The notes: generated by a model not told the origin, from the letters alone. A stretch of DNA of 64,000 nucleotides from Hymenobacter arizonensis (GCF_900115775.1 NZ_FOXS01000005.1:1-64000), one strand, 5' to 3'. Shown: positions 1 to 9,893, counted from the stretch's first letter. Translations and numbers: made by a program.

Positions 1-382
1 AGAGCTGGCGGGCCCCATTAATGTGATTACGCCCAAGAACTACATCGAAGGGCCCTGGGTGTATAAGCGCAACAAGCTGTACTACCTCGTGTACGCCAGC
101 GCCGGCACCAAGCCCGAAATGATAGAATACTGCACGGCCCCCAGCGCCACCGGCCCGTGGACGTACCGCGGCATCATCCAGGAGAACGTGCCCAACAGCT
201 TCACCACGCACCCCGGCATCATCGACTACAAGGGCAAGAGCTACTTCTTCTACCACAACGGCGCCCTGCCCACCGGTGGCAACTACCGGCGCTCCATCTG
301 CGTGGATTACATGTACTACAACCCGGACGGCACCATCCAGCCCATTGTGCAGACGACGAAAGGCGTAGCACCGGTCAAGTGA
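1..382 (+). CDS. GH43 family glycosidase, C-terminal part (5' end outside window)
   Basis: The frame is open from the first base and ends at a TGA at 380-382, so only about the last 126 residues are here. They read like the end of a five-bladed GH43 propeller: an EGPWVYKRNKLYYL segment, where the E is the usual GH43 general acid, then YATSP-like and HPGIIDYKGKSYFFYHN segments that typically coordinate near the active site. GH43 enzymes of this kind are secreted or periplasmic beta-xylosidases or alpha-L-arabinofuranosidases. It opens a run of plus-strand xylan genes (GH67, GH8, GH43, GH3). The exact activity and the N-terminus cannot be judged from this fragment. Confidence 0.85.
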   Translation, partial: ELAGPINVITPKNYIEGPWVYKRNKLYYLVYASAGTKPEMIEYCTAPSATGPWTYRGIIQENVPNSFTTHPGIIDYKGKSYFFYHNGALPTGGNYRRSICVDYMYYNPDGTIQPIVQTTKGVAPVK

Positions 383-408
383 GTACAGAAAGCAAGCAGT
401 ACCGCGAA

Positions 409-527
409 CAGTAGCGCGGCCGTGCCCGGAGGGACTTTGTAGTCCGCGTCCCCGCGCCGTTAAAATCGTTCGGGTTTCCGCCGGGGACGCGGACTACAAA
501 GTCCCTCCGGGCACGGCCGCGCTACTG
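409..527. repeat. Perfect 45-bp inverted repeat with 29-bp loop
   Basis: Bases 409-453 are the exact reverse complement of 483-527. The arm contains the phrase GGGACTTTGTAGTCCGCG, and the loop is 454-482. It lies between the GH43 fragment and the GH67 gene. An RNA copy would form a very long hairpin that could end transcription or protect an mRNA 3' end, though there is no T-run after it. Perfect arms suggest a recent insertion or gene conversion. Confidence 0.9.
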
Positions 528-573
528 TCCGCGCTACTCTAGCCGCCGAAATACTACCCTAGCCATTTAACCT

Positions 574-2658
574 ATGAAAACGCTTCTCATTCCCATTCTT
601 TTCCTCGGGGCTACGCTGGGCCTGCACGCCGAGGACGGCCACCGGCTCTGGCTGCGTCCGCACCCGGCCGCGCCGGTCACGGTGGTGGCGCCCACCAAAA
701 ATTCAGCCTTGCTCGCCACGGCCAGGCAGGAGTTGCAGCAAGGCTGGCAGGGTAGCGCCGGGGCCACCGTAATCCTAACGCTCAAAAAGGACAAGGCTCT
801 TAAGTACGACGGATTCCGGCTGAGTGCCCAGGGAGTGCAGGCCGCCACCGAGCGGGGCCTCCTCTACGGCGTGTTCGAGCTGCTGCGGCGCCAGCAAACC
901 GGCCAGCCGGTAGCTGCGGAAACCTCCAACCCCTCGTACGAGCACCGCCTGCTCAACCACTGGGACAACCCCGACGGCTCAGTAGAGCGCGGATACGCCG
1001 GCAAGTCCATCTTCTGGCGCAAGGACAGCGCCCTGGTAGTAACCGCCCGCGACAAAACCCTGTGGCAGGAGTACGCCCGAGCCAACGCCTCGGTGGGCAT
1101 CAACGGCAGCGTGCTCAACAACGTGAATGCCTCGCCGATGATACTCTCGGCCGAGTACCTCGGCCGCGTGAAAGCCATCGCCGACGTGCTGCGACCTTAC
1201 GGCGTGAAGACCTACCTCTCGGTGAAGTTTTCCTCACCGGTGCTGCTGGGCGGTCTGAAAACCGCCGACCCACTGGACCCCGCCGTGCGGAAATGGTGGC
1301 AAAGCAAGACGCAGGAGATATACCGGCTGGTGCCCGATTTTGGCGGCTTCCTGGTGAAAGCCAGCAGCGAGGGCCAGCCCGGTCCGCAGGACTACGGCCG
1401 CACCCACGCCGACGGCGCTAACATGCTGGCCGATGCCGTGCGGCCCTACGGCGGCCTGGTGATGTGGCGCGCCTTCGTGTACAGCCCCAACGATAAAGAC
1501 CGCGCCAAGCAGGCCTACAACGAGTTTGTGCCGCTGGACGGCAAATTCCGCGACAACGTCATCATTCAAGTGAAAAACGGGCCAGTTGATTTTCAGCCCC
1601 GGGAGCCGTTCAGCCCACTGTTTGGGGCGATGAAAAAGACGGCCGTGATGCCCGAGTTTCAAATCACCCAGGAGTACCTCGGGCACGCCATCGACCTGGC
1701 GTATCTGGCGCCAATGTGGGAAGAGTGTTTGCAAAGTGATACCTACCAGGCCGGTCCCGGCAGCACCGTGGCCCGCTGCACCAACGGCAGCGTGTACCGC
1801 CAGGCCCACTCGGCCATGGCCGGCGTGTCCAACGTGGGCCTGGATAACAACTGGACCGGCCACGATTTTGCCCAGGCCAACTGGTACGCTTTCGGGCGGC
1901 TGGCCTGGAACAGCAGCGCCAAAAGCGCCCAAATAGCCGAGGAGTGGCTGAAGCTGACCTTCCAGAACGCGGCCGGCGGCGCAACCCCACCAGCTGCGGC
2001 CGACTGGAACGCCAAGTTCCTGACGCCCGTGACGCAGCTGATGCTGGCGAGCCGCGAGGCCATCGTCGACTATTCCATGCCGCTGGGCTTGCACCACATT
2101 ATGTCGGCAACCTACCATCACTACGGGCCGGGGCCGTGGTGGGGCCCCACTGGCATGCGCGCCGACTGGACGCCGCCCTACTACCACCAGGCCGCCGCCA
2201 ACGGCGTGGGCTTCGACCGCACCAAAACCGGCAGCGACGCCGTGAGCCAGTACCACGAGCCGCTGGCTTCGCAGTTCAACAACCCCGCCACCTGCCCCGA
2301 CGAGTACCTGCTGTGGTTTCACCACCTGCCCTGGGATTTCAAGATGAGAAGCGGCCGCACACTCTGGGACGAGCTAGCCCTGCACTACGACCACGGCGTG
2401 CAGCAAGTGCGCGGGTTTCAGCGCACCTGGGACCAGGCCCAGCCCTACGTGGATGCCGAGCGGTTTGCGGTGGTCCAAAACAAGCTGCGCGCCCAAAGCG
2501 GCAACGCCGTGGTGTGGAAAGATGCCTGTTTGCTGTACTTCCAGCAGTTCAGCCGCATGCCCATCCCGGCCGCTGTGGAGCCGCCCATGCACACGCTGGA
2601 AACCCTCATTGCCAACGATACGCCGCCCCGGCCCCCGCGGCCACCCCGCCAGCCCTAG
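574..2658 (+). CDS. aguA: GH67 alpha-glucuronidase
   Basis: This 694-residue protein has an N-terminal signal peptide (MKTLLIPILFLGATLGLHA) and the whole GH67 layout. The family removes 4-O-methyl-D-glucuronic acid from the non-reducing end of xylo-oligosaccharides. Diagnostic blocks are LLNHWDNPDGSVERGYAG (about 127-144), KASSEGQPGP (acid E266), NGPVDFQ (D339) and EFQITQEYLG (E367). The spacing of these three residues matches the catalytic triad of characterised GH67 enzymes. Length is normal for the family. The gene stands 65 bp before the GH8 gene in the same direction, so co-transcription with the other xylan enzymes is likely. Proline-rich last residues (about 685-693) look like an unstructured tail. 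Confidence 0.96.
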   Translation: MKTLLIPILFLGATLGLHAEDGHRLWLRPHPAAPVTVVAPTKNSALLATARQELQQGWQGSAGATVILTLKKDKALKYDGFRLSAQGVQAATERGLLYGVFELLRRQQTGQPVAAETSNPSYEHRLLNHWDNPDGSVERGYAGKSIFWRKDSALVVTARDKTLWQEYARANASVGINGSVLNNVNASPMILSAEYLGRVKAIADVLRPYGVKTYLSVKFSSPVLLGGLKTADPLDPAVRKWWQSKTQEIYRLVPDFGGFLVKASSEGQPGPQDYGRTHADGANMLADAVRPYGGLVMWRAFVYSPNDKDRAKQAYNEFVPLDGKFRDNVIIQVKNGPVDFQPREPFSPLFGAMKKTAVMPEFQITQEYLGHAIDLAYLAPMWEECLQSDTYQAGPGSTVARCTNGSVYRQAHSAMAGVSNVGLDNNWTGHDFAQANWYAFGRLAWNSSAKSAQIAEEWLKLTFQNAAGGATPPAAADWNAKFLTPVTQLMLASREAIVDYSMPLGLHHIMSATYHHYGPGPWWGPTGMRADWTPPYYHQAAANGVGFDRTKTGSDAVSQYHEPLASQFNNPATCPDEYLLWFHHLPWDFKMRSGRTLWDELALHYDHGVQQVRGFQRTWDQAQPYVDAERFAVVQNKLRAQSGNAVVWKDACLLYFQQFSRMPIPAAVEPPMHTLETLIANDTPPRPPRPPRQP

Positions 2659-2722
2659 TCATTTCGCTTACCTAGCCAGCTTCTCGCAGCCTCTCCACGT
2701 TGTCTTTTCTTCCCCTGCACTT

Positions 2723-4030
2723 ATGCCTAAGTCTTTTCGGTATGCGGCCCTGCTCGTTGCGCTGGGGCTAGCCGCCAGCACTCAGCCCAGTTTCGGCCAG
2801 CGCCCTAGCTCGCCGAAGAAGCCCGTGAATACGGCGGCTTTTTACACCAACAAGTACCCCAACCTGCTGCGGGAAGCCGGCTACAGCCAGGCCGACATCG
2901 ACCGGAAAGTAACCCAGGCCTACCACGACGTGTTCGAAGGCCCGAATAAGGTGTACTTTGCCGTGGGCGACTCCATGGCCTACGTTTCCGACGTGAAGAA
3001 CGAGGACGCCCGCACCGAAGGCATGTCCTACGGCCTGATGGTGGCCGTGCAGATGGATAAGAAAGAGGTGTTTGACCGCCTCTGGCGTTGGTCGAAGAAG
3101 TACCTGCAGCACCAGAGCGGGCCGCTGGAAGGCTACTTTGCCTGGAGCATTAACACGGCCACCATGAAGCGCAATTCAGAAGGGCCGGCTTCGGATGGCG
3201 AGCTGTACTTCGTGACCAGCCTGCTGTTTGCGGCCAACCGCTGGGGCAACGACACGGGCATCAACTACTACCAGGAGGCCCGCCGCATCCTGGACGCATC
3301 CTGGAAGAAGAACGGCACCGGCGATGTTTACAACCTGTTCAATACCAAAGCCAAGCAGATAACTTTCGTGCCGGTGGGGGAGATGTACAACTGGACCGAC
3401 CCCTCGTACCACGTACCGGCTTTTCTGGAAGTGTGGGCCGAATACGCCAAGGACGGGCACGAGCAGTTTTACCGCGACTGCGCCGACACGTCACGCGTGT
3501 TTTTGCACCGCGCCTGCGCCGCGCCCACCGGCCTCAACTACGACTACACCGAGTTTAGCGGGAAGCCCCACCCCACCAAGTGGGCGCCGGCCGCGTTTCG
3601 CTACGACTCCTGGCGCGTGCCCATGAACATTGCCATGGACTACGTGTGGTTCGGCAAGGACCGGGCCTGGCAGCAGCAGTACGCGCAACGCCTCCAGTGT
3701 TTTCTGCGCAGCAAGGGCCTGAACACATTCGAGGACCAGTTCAACGTGGACGGCTCGCGGCCCGACTTTATTCTGCCGGCCGGCAAGGTGAAGAAGCTGC
3801 GCCACTCGCTGGGTTTGGTGGCTACCTCGGCGTCGGCGTCGCTGATGAGCCCGGACCCATGCAAGCTCGATTTCGTGCACGCCCTCTGGAACGCCAAGCT
3901 GGCGCCCTACGAAGACGGCTACTTCGACCCTTACTACGACGGCCTGCTGTACCTGTTCAGTCTCATGCACCTGAGTGGCAAGTACCAGATTATCAAACCC
4001 CAGATAGCCCAGACGCCTCGCGCAAAATGA
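2723..4030 (+). CDS. GH8 xylanase / reducing-end xylose-releasing exo-oligoxylanase
   Basis: Protein of 435 residues. The start chosen is ATG 2723 because a signal peptide (MPKSFRYAALLVALGLAASTQPSFG) begins there; the open frame reaches further upstream only inside the GH67 gene. GH8 landmarks: RTEGMSYGLM with acid E99, GPASDGELYF with D158, and FRYDSWRVP with D294, the probable base. These spacings agree with the reducing-end xylose-releasing (Rex) branch of GH8, which cuts xylose from the reducing end of xylo-oligosaccharides; a plain endo-xylanase is the alternative. The stop codon overlaps the next start in an ATGA, so translation is probably coupled to the following GH43. Confidence 0.92.
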   Translation: MPKSFRYAALLVALGLAASTQPSFGQRPSSPKKPVNTAAFYTNKYPNLLREAGYSQADIDRKVTQAYHDVFEGPNKVYFAVGDSMAYVSDVKNEDARTEGMSYGLMVAVQMDKKEVFDRLWRWSKKYLQHQSGPLEGYFAWSINTATMKRNSEGPASDGELYFVTSLLFAANRWGNDTGINYYQEARRILDASWKKNGTGDVYNLFNTKAKQITFVPVGEMYNWTDPSYHVPAFLEVWAEYAKDGHEQFYRDCADTSRVFLHRACAAPTGLNYDYTEFSGKPHPTKWAPAAFRYDSWRVPMNIAMDYVWFGKDRAWQQQYAQRLQCFLRSKGLNTFEDQFNVDGSRPDFILPAGKVKKLRHSLGLVATSASASLMSPDPCKLDFVHALWNAKLAPYEDGYFDPYYDGLLYLFSLMHLSGKYQIIKPQIAQTPRAK

Positions 4031-5607
4031 AGAAGCTCCTTTTTCTGTTGATGGCACTCGGCAGCCCGTGGGCCAGGCCGGCGGTGCAGGCCCAAGCCCC
4101 GACGGCCCGCAACCCCATTGTGCATGCCGACGTGCCCGACCTGGCCATGATTCGAGTGGGGAAAACCTATTACATGAGCAGCACCACCATGCACATGAGC
4201 CCCGGCGTGCCCATCATGAAATCGACGGACTTGGTGAACTGGAAACTGGTGAGTTACGCCTACGACACCCTGACCAATGTCGACGCCATGACGCTGGCCA
4301 ATGGCAAGAGCACCTACGGACGCGGCTCCTGGGCCAGCAGCCTGCGCTACCACCAGGGCACCTACTACGTCAGCACGTTTGCCCAAACCTCAGGCCGTAC
4401 CCACGTGTATGCCACCAAAAACATCGAAAAAGGACCCTGGAAGGCTGTTTCCTTCCGGCCCAGCCTACACGACCATTCGCTGTTTTTCGACGACGATGGC
4501 CGCGTGTACATGCTGTATGGCGCAGGCAAAATCCAGATGGCCGAGCTCACGGCCGACGTGTCGGGGCTAAAGCCGGGCACCTCCCCGCAAACCATCATCG
4601 AGAATGCCAGCGCCCCGGCCGGTCCGCCCAGCGCCATCAACCTGCAGGCCGAAGGCTCGCAGCTATTCAAAGTCAACGGCAAATACTACCTCTTCAACAT
4701 CACGTGGCCGAAGGACGGCATGCGCACGGTGGTGGTGCACCGGGCCGATAAGATAACCGGCCCCTACGAAGGCCGGGTGGCCCTGCAAGACCTGGGCGTG
4801 GCCCAGGGCGGTCTCATCGACACACCCGACGGCAAGTGGTATTCCTACTTATTCCGAGATTATGGGGCGGTGGGTCGCATTCCATACCTGGTGCCGGTGC
4901 AGTGGGAGAGTGGCTGGCCGGTGCTAGGCAGCCCATCGGGCAAAGTGCCCGAAACCCTGCCCTTGCCCGCCAACAAAAGCCTGATTCCAGGCATCGTGGC
5001 TTCCGACGAATTCACCCGGCGCAAGGGCGAGCCGGCCCTGCCCTTGGTATGGCAGTGGAACCACAACCCCGACAACAAGCTGTGGGCGGTGAGCCAGCGC
5101 CCCGGCTACCTGCGCCTCACTACCGGCCGGGTCGATACGTCGTTTGTGCTGGCCCGCAACACCCTCACGCAGCGCACTATCGGGCCGGTGTGCGCCGGCA
5201 CCACGGCCCTGGATGTAGCCCACCTGAAAGCAGGTGACTTTGCCGGCCTCGGGGTGTTGCAGCGGCGCTACGGGCTGGTGGGCGTGCAGGCCAGCCAGGG
5301 CGCGAAGGCCATTGTGATGGTCAGTGCCGAGTCGGAGAAGCCGGTGGAGCTGCAGCGGATTCCGCTCACGCAGGACAAGGTGTACTTCAAAATCGAGTGT
5401 GACTTCCAGGACCGAAAGGACGTTGCCACCTTCTTCTACAGCCTCGATGGCAAATCCTGGCAGCCTATAGGCGGCCCCCTCAAAATGGCCTACACGCTGC
5501 CGCACTTCATGGGCTACCGCTTTAGCCTCTTCAACTACGCCACCCAAGCCACGGGCGGCTACGCCGACTTCGACTACTTCCGCATTACTGATAAACTGAC
5601 CAAATAA
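4027..5607 (+). CDS. GH43 beta-xylosidase / arabinofuranosidase with C-terminal concanavalin-like domain
   Basis: The start is ATG 4027, inside the ATGA overlap with the GH8 stop. Protein of 526 residues with a signal peptide ending near QAQA (about 24). The propeller carries the three expected acidic residues: base D38 (HADVPDLAMIRVG), D149 (LHDHSLFFDDDG) and acid E209 (LQAEGSQLFK). From about residue 325 a second domain of about 200 residues resembles the beta-sandwich that follows the propeller in GH43 subfamilies acting on xylo-oligosaccharides and arabinoxylan. Position behind GH67 and GH8 supports a xylan role. Substrate preference (xylose or arabinose) is not decided by sequence. Confidence 0.93.
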   Translation: MKKLLFLLMALGSPWARPAVQAQAPTARNPIVHADVPDLAMIRVGKTYYMSSTTMHMSPGVPIMKSTDLVNWKLVSYAYDTLTNVDAMTLANGKSTYGRGSWASSLRYHQGTYYVSTFAQTSGRTHVYATKNIEKGPWKAVSFRPSLHDHSLFFDDDGRVYMLYGAGKIQMAELTADVSGLKPGTSPQTIIENASAPAGPPSAINLQAEGSQLFKVNGKYYLFNITWPKDGMRTVVVHRADKITGPYEGRVALQDLGVAQGGLIDTPDGKWYSYLFRDYGAVGRIPYLVPVQWESGWPVLGSPSGKVPETLPLPANKSLIPGIVASDEFTRRKGEPALPLVWQWNHNPDNKLWAVSQRPGYLRLTTGRVDTSFVLARNTLTQRTIGPVCAGTTALDVAHLKAGDFAGLGVLQRRYGLVGVQASQGAKAIVMVSAESEKPVELQRIPLTQDKVYFKIECDFQDRKDVATFFYSLDGKSWQPIGGPLKMAYTLPHFMGYRFSLFNYATQATGGYADFDYFRITDKLTK

Positions 5608-5614
5608 GACCGTG

Positions 5615-5732
5615 CTGGCGGGGCGCCTCACCCCCCGCCCCTCTCCGGTGGAGAGGGGTGAGTTCAACGATGCAAACGTCAGGCTCTCCCTCTCCGGTGG
5701 AGAGGGGGCCGGGGGGTGAGGCGCCCCGCCAG
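5615..5732. repeat. Imperfect inverted repeat rich in CTCTCCGGTGGAGAG
   Basis: The outer 23 bases starting CTGGCGGGGCGCC at 5615 are mirrored exactly at the end of the element (to 5732). The short palindrome CTCTCCGGTGGAGAG occurs twice inside, at about 5641 and 5691. It fills the gap between two GH43 genes. Different in sequence from the GTCATGC repeat family seen later in the window. Confidence 0.8.
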
Positions 5733-5755
5733 AACAAATACCATTGCTCCAACCT

Positions 5756-7108
5756 ATGATACAAAACTTAAAACCCTGGCTGCTGACTGCCCTGGCCCTA
5801 TATGGTCTCCAGTCCGCCCACGCCCAAAACCCCTTCATCACCAACCAGTTCACCGCCGACCCCACGGCCCGCGTGTTCGGCGACCGGGTGTACGTGTACC
5901 CCTCGCATGATATTCCGGCTGCTCCAGGGCGCGGGCGGGCCGGCTGGTTTGTCATGGAAGACTACCACGTTTTCTCGTCGGCCAACCTCATCGACTGGAC
6001 CGACCACGGCGTCATCGTTACCCAAAACAAAGTGCCCTGGGTGAAGCCCGACAGCTACAGCATGTGGGCGCCCGACTGCATCCAGCGCAACGGCAAGTAC
6101 TTCTTCTACTTCCCCACCACCCCCAAAGACACGACCATCAACGGCCGGGGCTTTACCATCGGGGTGGCCGTGGCCGATAAGCCCACCGGCCCGTTTGTGC
6201 CGCAGCCGCTGCCCATCAAGGGCGTGCGCGGCATCGACCCCAACGTGCTTATTGATAAAGATGGCCAAGCCTATCTCTACTGGTCGCAGGGCAACATCTA
6301 CGGGGCCAAGCTCAAGGACAACATGCTGGAGCTGGCCGCCGAGCCCAAAACCCTGAGCGAGTTGCCCACCAAAGGTTTGAAGGAAGGCCCCTACGTGTTT
6401 GAGCGCAAGGGGATTTACTACCTCACCTATCCGCACGTCGAGAACAAGACCGAGCGCCTGGAATACGCCACCAGCACCAGCCCGCTCGGGCCGTTCACGG
6501 TGAAGGGCGTGATTATGGATGAGTCGCCGACCGGCTGCTGGACCAACCACCACTCGCTACTGCCATTCAAAAACCAGTGGTACCTGTTCTACCACCACAA
6601 CGACTTGTCGCCAAACTTCGACAAGAACCGCTCCGTCCGAATCGACAGCCTGTCCTTTGCCGCCGATGGGTCTATCAATAAAGTGCAGCCCACCCTGCGC
6701 GGCGTGGGCCTCACCAGTGCTCAGCAGAAAATTCAGCTGGACCGCTACAGCCGCCTGAGCAAGCAAGGCGCCACCATTGCCTTCCTCGACACAGCCAACA
6801 AGTTCCAGGGCTGGAAAACCGTCTTCTCCGGTGGCGGCGGCTGGGTGCAGTACAACGGCGTCGCATTCGGTCAGCAAAAGTTGAAAACCGTTTCGCTCCG
6901 CGGAACATCCAGCGCCGGGGCCACCGTGCAAATCCGGTTGGACAATGCATCGGGGCCGGTGGTAGCGGAAGTTACCGTGCCGAAGGGCGCCGCTTGGCAA
7001 GAGGTGAAAGCCCCGGTACTGGCCTTCAAGTCCGGCACGCACGCGCTGTATGTAGCGCCGAAGTCCGGCGCGGGTGCCGTGGAAGTGGACTGGGTGCGCT
7101 TCGAGTAA
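5756..7108 (+). CDS. GH43 glycosidase with C-terminal CBM6
   Basis: Protein of 450 residues. I prefer ATG 5756 to the upstream TTG at 5744 because the signal peptide MIQNLKPWLLTALALYGLQSAHAQ starts there. Catalytic candidates are D35 (TADPTARVFGD), D161 (GIDPNVLIDKDG) and E210 (KEGPYVFERKG). The propeller ends near residue 310. Residues about 325-450 form a beta-sandwich ending in ALYV...VEVDWVRFE, typical of carbohydrate-binding module family 6, which binds xylan chains. Likely an arabinoxylan arabinofuranohydrolase or xylosidase held on the polymer by the CBM. Same strand and theme as its neighbours. Confidence 0.92.
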   Translation: MIQNLKPWLLTALALYGLQSAHAQNPFITNQFTADPTARVFGDRVYVYPSHDIPAAPGRGRAGWFVMEDYHVFSSANLIDWTDHGVIVTQNKVPWVKPDSYSMWAPDCIQRNGKYFFYFPTTPKDTTINGRGFTIGVAVADKPTGPFVPQPLPIKGVRGIDPNVLIDKDGQAYLYWSQGNIYGAKLKDNMLELAAEPKTLSELPTKGLKEGPYVFERKGIYYLTYPHVENKTERLEYATSTSPLGPFTVKGVIMDESPTGCWTNHHSLLPFKNQWYLFYHHNDLSPNFDKNRSVRIDSLSFAADGSINKVQPTLRGVGLTSAQQKIQLDRYSRLSKQGATIAFLDTANKFQGWKTVFSGGGGWVQYNGVAFGQQKLKTVSLRGTSSAGATVQIRLDNASGPVVAEVTVPKGAAWQEVKAPVLAFKSGTHALYVAPKSGAGAVEVDWVRFE

Positions 7109-7226
7109 AACCCAGCACCTGGTTTGGCTGCGCTCAGCATGAACGTGGTCAGACTTTAACCACACCTTGCTTAGTACCCCCCGCTGCTTAAAAAACCGAT
7201 TGATTCTTAATCCCATCCCCATTTCT

Positions 7227-9893
7227 ATGAAGCTTACTACTGCATTACTCGGCCTGCTCTTGCTCACCAGCGGGGCGCAGCCATTGGCCACCCCAGGCTC
7301 GGGGCCGGTTGCCGAATTCCCTTTCCAGAACCCCGACCTGCCCATCGACCAGCGCGTCGATGACCTGGTGGGCCGCCTGACCTTGCCCGAAAAAGTGTCG
7401 CAGATGCTGAACGCCTCGCCCGGCATCGACCGGCTGGGCATTCCGGCCTACAACTGGTGGAATGAGGCCCTGCACGGCGTGGCCCGTACCAGCCTGAAAA
7501 CAACGGTGTTTCCGCAGGCCATCGGCATGGCCGCGACCTTCGACCAGGCCGCCATGCTGCGCATGGCCACCATCACCTCCGACGAGGCCCGGGCCGTGCA
7601 CCACGAGTTTGCGCGGCGCGGCGAGCGAGGCATCTACCAGGGCCTCACGTTTTGGACGCCCAACATCAACATTTTCCGCGACCCGCGCTGGGGTCGGGGC
7701 CAGGAAACCTACGGCGAAGACCCCTATCTGACCGGGCAGCTGGGCGCGGCCTTGGTAAGAGGCTTCCAGGGCGACGACCCCAAGTACATGAAGGTGACGG
7801 CCTGCGCCAAGCACTTTGCCGTGCACAGCGGGCCGGAATCGTCGCGGCACGTATTCAACGCCCAAATCAGTGATTATGACCTCTGGGATACGTATCTGCC
7901 CGCCTTCCGCGACCTGATAGTGGACGCCAAAGTGGCCGGCGTGATGTGCGCTTACAACGCCTACGCGGGCCAGCCCTGCTGCGGCAGCGACAAGCTGATG
8001 AACGAGATTCTCTACGATAAGTGGAAGTTCAAGGGCTACGTCACCTCCGATTGCGACGGCATCAACGACTTCTGGCAAAACCACAAAACCGACCCAGACG
8101 CTGCCACTGCGGCCGCTAATGCCGTGCTGCACGGCACCGACTTGGAGTGCGCTACGGGCAAGCTGTTTACCTACAATTCGCTGCTGGAATCGGTGCAGCG
8201 CAAGCTCATCACCGAGCAGCAGCTCGACGTGTCGGTGAAGCGCCTGTACAAGCTGCGTTTTCAGCTGGGCATGTTCGACCCCGTGGACCGGGTGAAGTAC
8301 GCCCGCATTCCGATGAGCGTGGTAGAAAGCGCCCCGCACCAAGCCCACGCACTCAAGATGGCGCGCGAGTCGGTGGTGCTGCTCAAAAACGACAAGAACA
8401 CGCTGCCGCTGCGCAAAAACTTGAAAAAGATAGCCGTGCTCGGTCCTAACGCCGACCGCGAGGACGTACAGTTAGGCAACTACAACGGCTTTGCCACGGA
8501 CATTGTGACGCCGCTGGAGGGCATTCGGGCCAAGGTGGGCCCCGGCACCGAGGTGGTGTACATACAGGGTGTGGACTATGCTAGCAACATTGTCTACGAG
8601 CCGCTCGACATCAACAAAAGCCTGGCGCACAACGGGCAGCCGGGCTTTCAGGCCGAATACTTCAAGGGCACCAACCTGGAAGGCAAGGCTGTGGTCACCC
8701 GCCAGGAAGCCGGCCTGGACCGCTACCTGGCCAACGTGAAAATGGAAGTGGCCCCCGGCCTGCCCGCCGAAAATTTCTCGGCCCGCTACCAGGCCACCTT
8801 CACCCCGTCGAGCACCGAGGAACTGGCCCTGCAAATCAACGGCGACGACGGCTACCGGCTGTTCGTGGACGACAAGCTCGTGATTGATGCCTGGCAGGGC
8901 CGCGGCTTCTCCACCAACCAGCACGTGCTGAACGTGACCGCCGGCCAGAAGCTGAACCTGCGCCTGGAGTACCTGCAGGTAGACCGCCGCACCATCCTCA
9001 AGTTCACCGGCGCGAAAGTGGTGCCGATGAACGCGGCCAACATCCTGGCCCGGGTAAAAGACGCCGACGCCATTGTGATGGTGGGCGGCATCTCGCCCAA
9101 GCTGGAAGGGGAGGAGATGAACGTGAAGGTGCCCGGCTTCAGCGGCGGCGACCGCACCACCATCGGCCTGCCCCAGGTGCAAACCGATTTGCTCAAGGTG
9201 CTGCACAGCTCCGGCAAGCCCGTGGTGCTGGCCCTGATGACGGGTAGCGCCATTGCCACGCCCTGGGAGGCCGCCAACCTGCCGGCCATCGTGAACACCT
9301 GGTACGGTGGGCAGGCCGCCGGCACAGCCCTGGCCGACGTGCTGTTTGGCGACTACAACCCCGCCGGCCGCCTGCCAGTGACGTTTTATCGGTCGGAAAC
9401 TCAGCTGCCGCCCTTCGACAACTACGACATGAAGGGCCGCACCTACCGCTACTTCACCGGTGAGCCGCTCTTCCCGTTCGGCCACGGCCTGAGCTACACC
9501 ACCTTCAAATACAGCAACCTGAAGGTGCTGTCGAAACCCGTAACCGGCCAACCCATTCGGGTGAGCGTGGACGTGCAAAACACCGGCGCCCGGGCCGGCG
9601 ATGAGGTGGTGCAGCTCTACGTGCGCCACCCCGGCGCATCGGGCCGTGTAGCACGCCACGCCCTGGAAGGATTCCGCCGGCTAAACCTCGCCCCCGGCGC
9701 CCGGCAAACCGTGCAGTTTACGCTCACGCCGCGCCAGCTCTCGCGCCTCACCGAGCAGGCCCAGCGGGTCGAAAATGCCGAAAAGGTGCAGCTGTTTGTG
9801 GGCGGAGGGCAGCCGCTGGCTGCGGCAGTAGCCGCCAGCAAGGTGCTGAAAGCTGACGTGCTGCTGACCGGAAAGCCGGTGGTGATGGACTAA
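7227..9893 (+). CDS. GH3 beta-xylosidase/beta-glucosidase with inserted PA14 domain
   Basis: Protein of 888 residues; ATG 7227 chosen because a signal peptide (MKLTTALLGLLLLTSGAQ) follows. The GH3 TIM barrel includes WWNEALHGVAR, frequent in xylosidase-type GH3 enzymes, the KHFAVHSGPE stretch, and nucleophile D275 in VTSDCDGIND. The second alpha/beta domain is split by a PA14 module at about residues 475-600 (FQAEYFKGTNLEG ... NGDDGYRLFVDDKLVID), a known glycan-binding insertion. A fibronectin III-like domain closes the protein (PLFPFGHGLSYTTF onward). As last gene of the xylan run it probably releases xylose from xylo-oligosaccharides in the periplasm. Confidence 0.95.
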   Translation: MKLTTALLGLLLLTSGAQPLATPGSGPVAEFPFQNPDLPIDQRVDDLVGRLTLPEKVSQMLNASPGIDRLGIPAYNWWNEALHGVARTSLKTTVFPQAIGMAATFDQAAMLRMATITSDEARAVHHEFARRGERGIYQGLTFWTPNINIFRDPRWGRGQETYGEDPYLTGQLGAALVRGFQGDDPKYMKVTACAKHFAVHSGPESSRHVFNAQISDYDLWDTYLPAFRDLIVDAKVAGVMCAYNAYAGQPCCGSDKLMNEILYDKWKFKGYVTSDCDGINDFWQNHKTDPDAATAAANAVLHGTDLECATGKLFTYNSLLESVQRKLITEQQLDVSVKRLYKLRFQLGMFDPVDRVKYARIPMSVVESAPHQAHALKMARESVVLLKNDKNTLPLRKNLKKIAVLGPNADREDVQLGNYNGFATDIVTPLEGIRAKVGPGTEVVYIQGVDYASNIVYEPLDINKSLAHNGQPGFQAEYFKGTNLEGKAVVTRQEAGLDRYLANVKMEVAPGLPAENFSARYQATFTPSSTEELALQINGDDGYRLFVDDKLVIDAWQGRGFSTNQHVLNVTAGQKLNLRLEYLQVDRRTILKFTGAKVVPMNAANILARVKDADAIVMVGGISPKLEGEEMNVKVPGFSGGDRTTIGLPQVQTDLLKVLHSSGKPVVLALMTGSAIATPWEAANLPAIVNTWYGGQAAGTALADVLFGDYNPAGRLPVTFYRSETQLPPFDNYDMKGRTYRYFTGEPLFPFGHGLSYTTFKYSNLKVLSKPVTGQPIRVSVDVQNTGARAGDEVVQLYVRHPGASGRVARHALEGFRRLNLAPGARQTVQFTLTPRQLSRLTEQAQRVENAEKVQLFVGGGQPLAAAVAASKVLKADVLLTGKPVVMD

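Noticed and set aside
1234..2325. 363-codon open frame on the minus strand opposite the GH67 gene
   Set aside because: Shadow frame in GC-rich coding DNA; residue mix (V, G, H rich) has no domain features and the sense strand is a complete GH67 enzyme.
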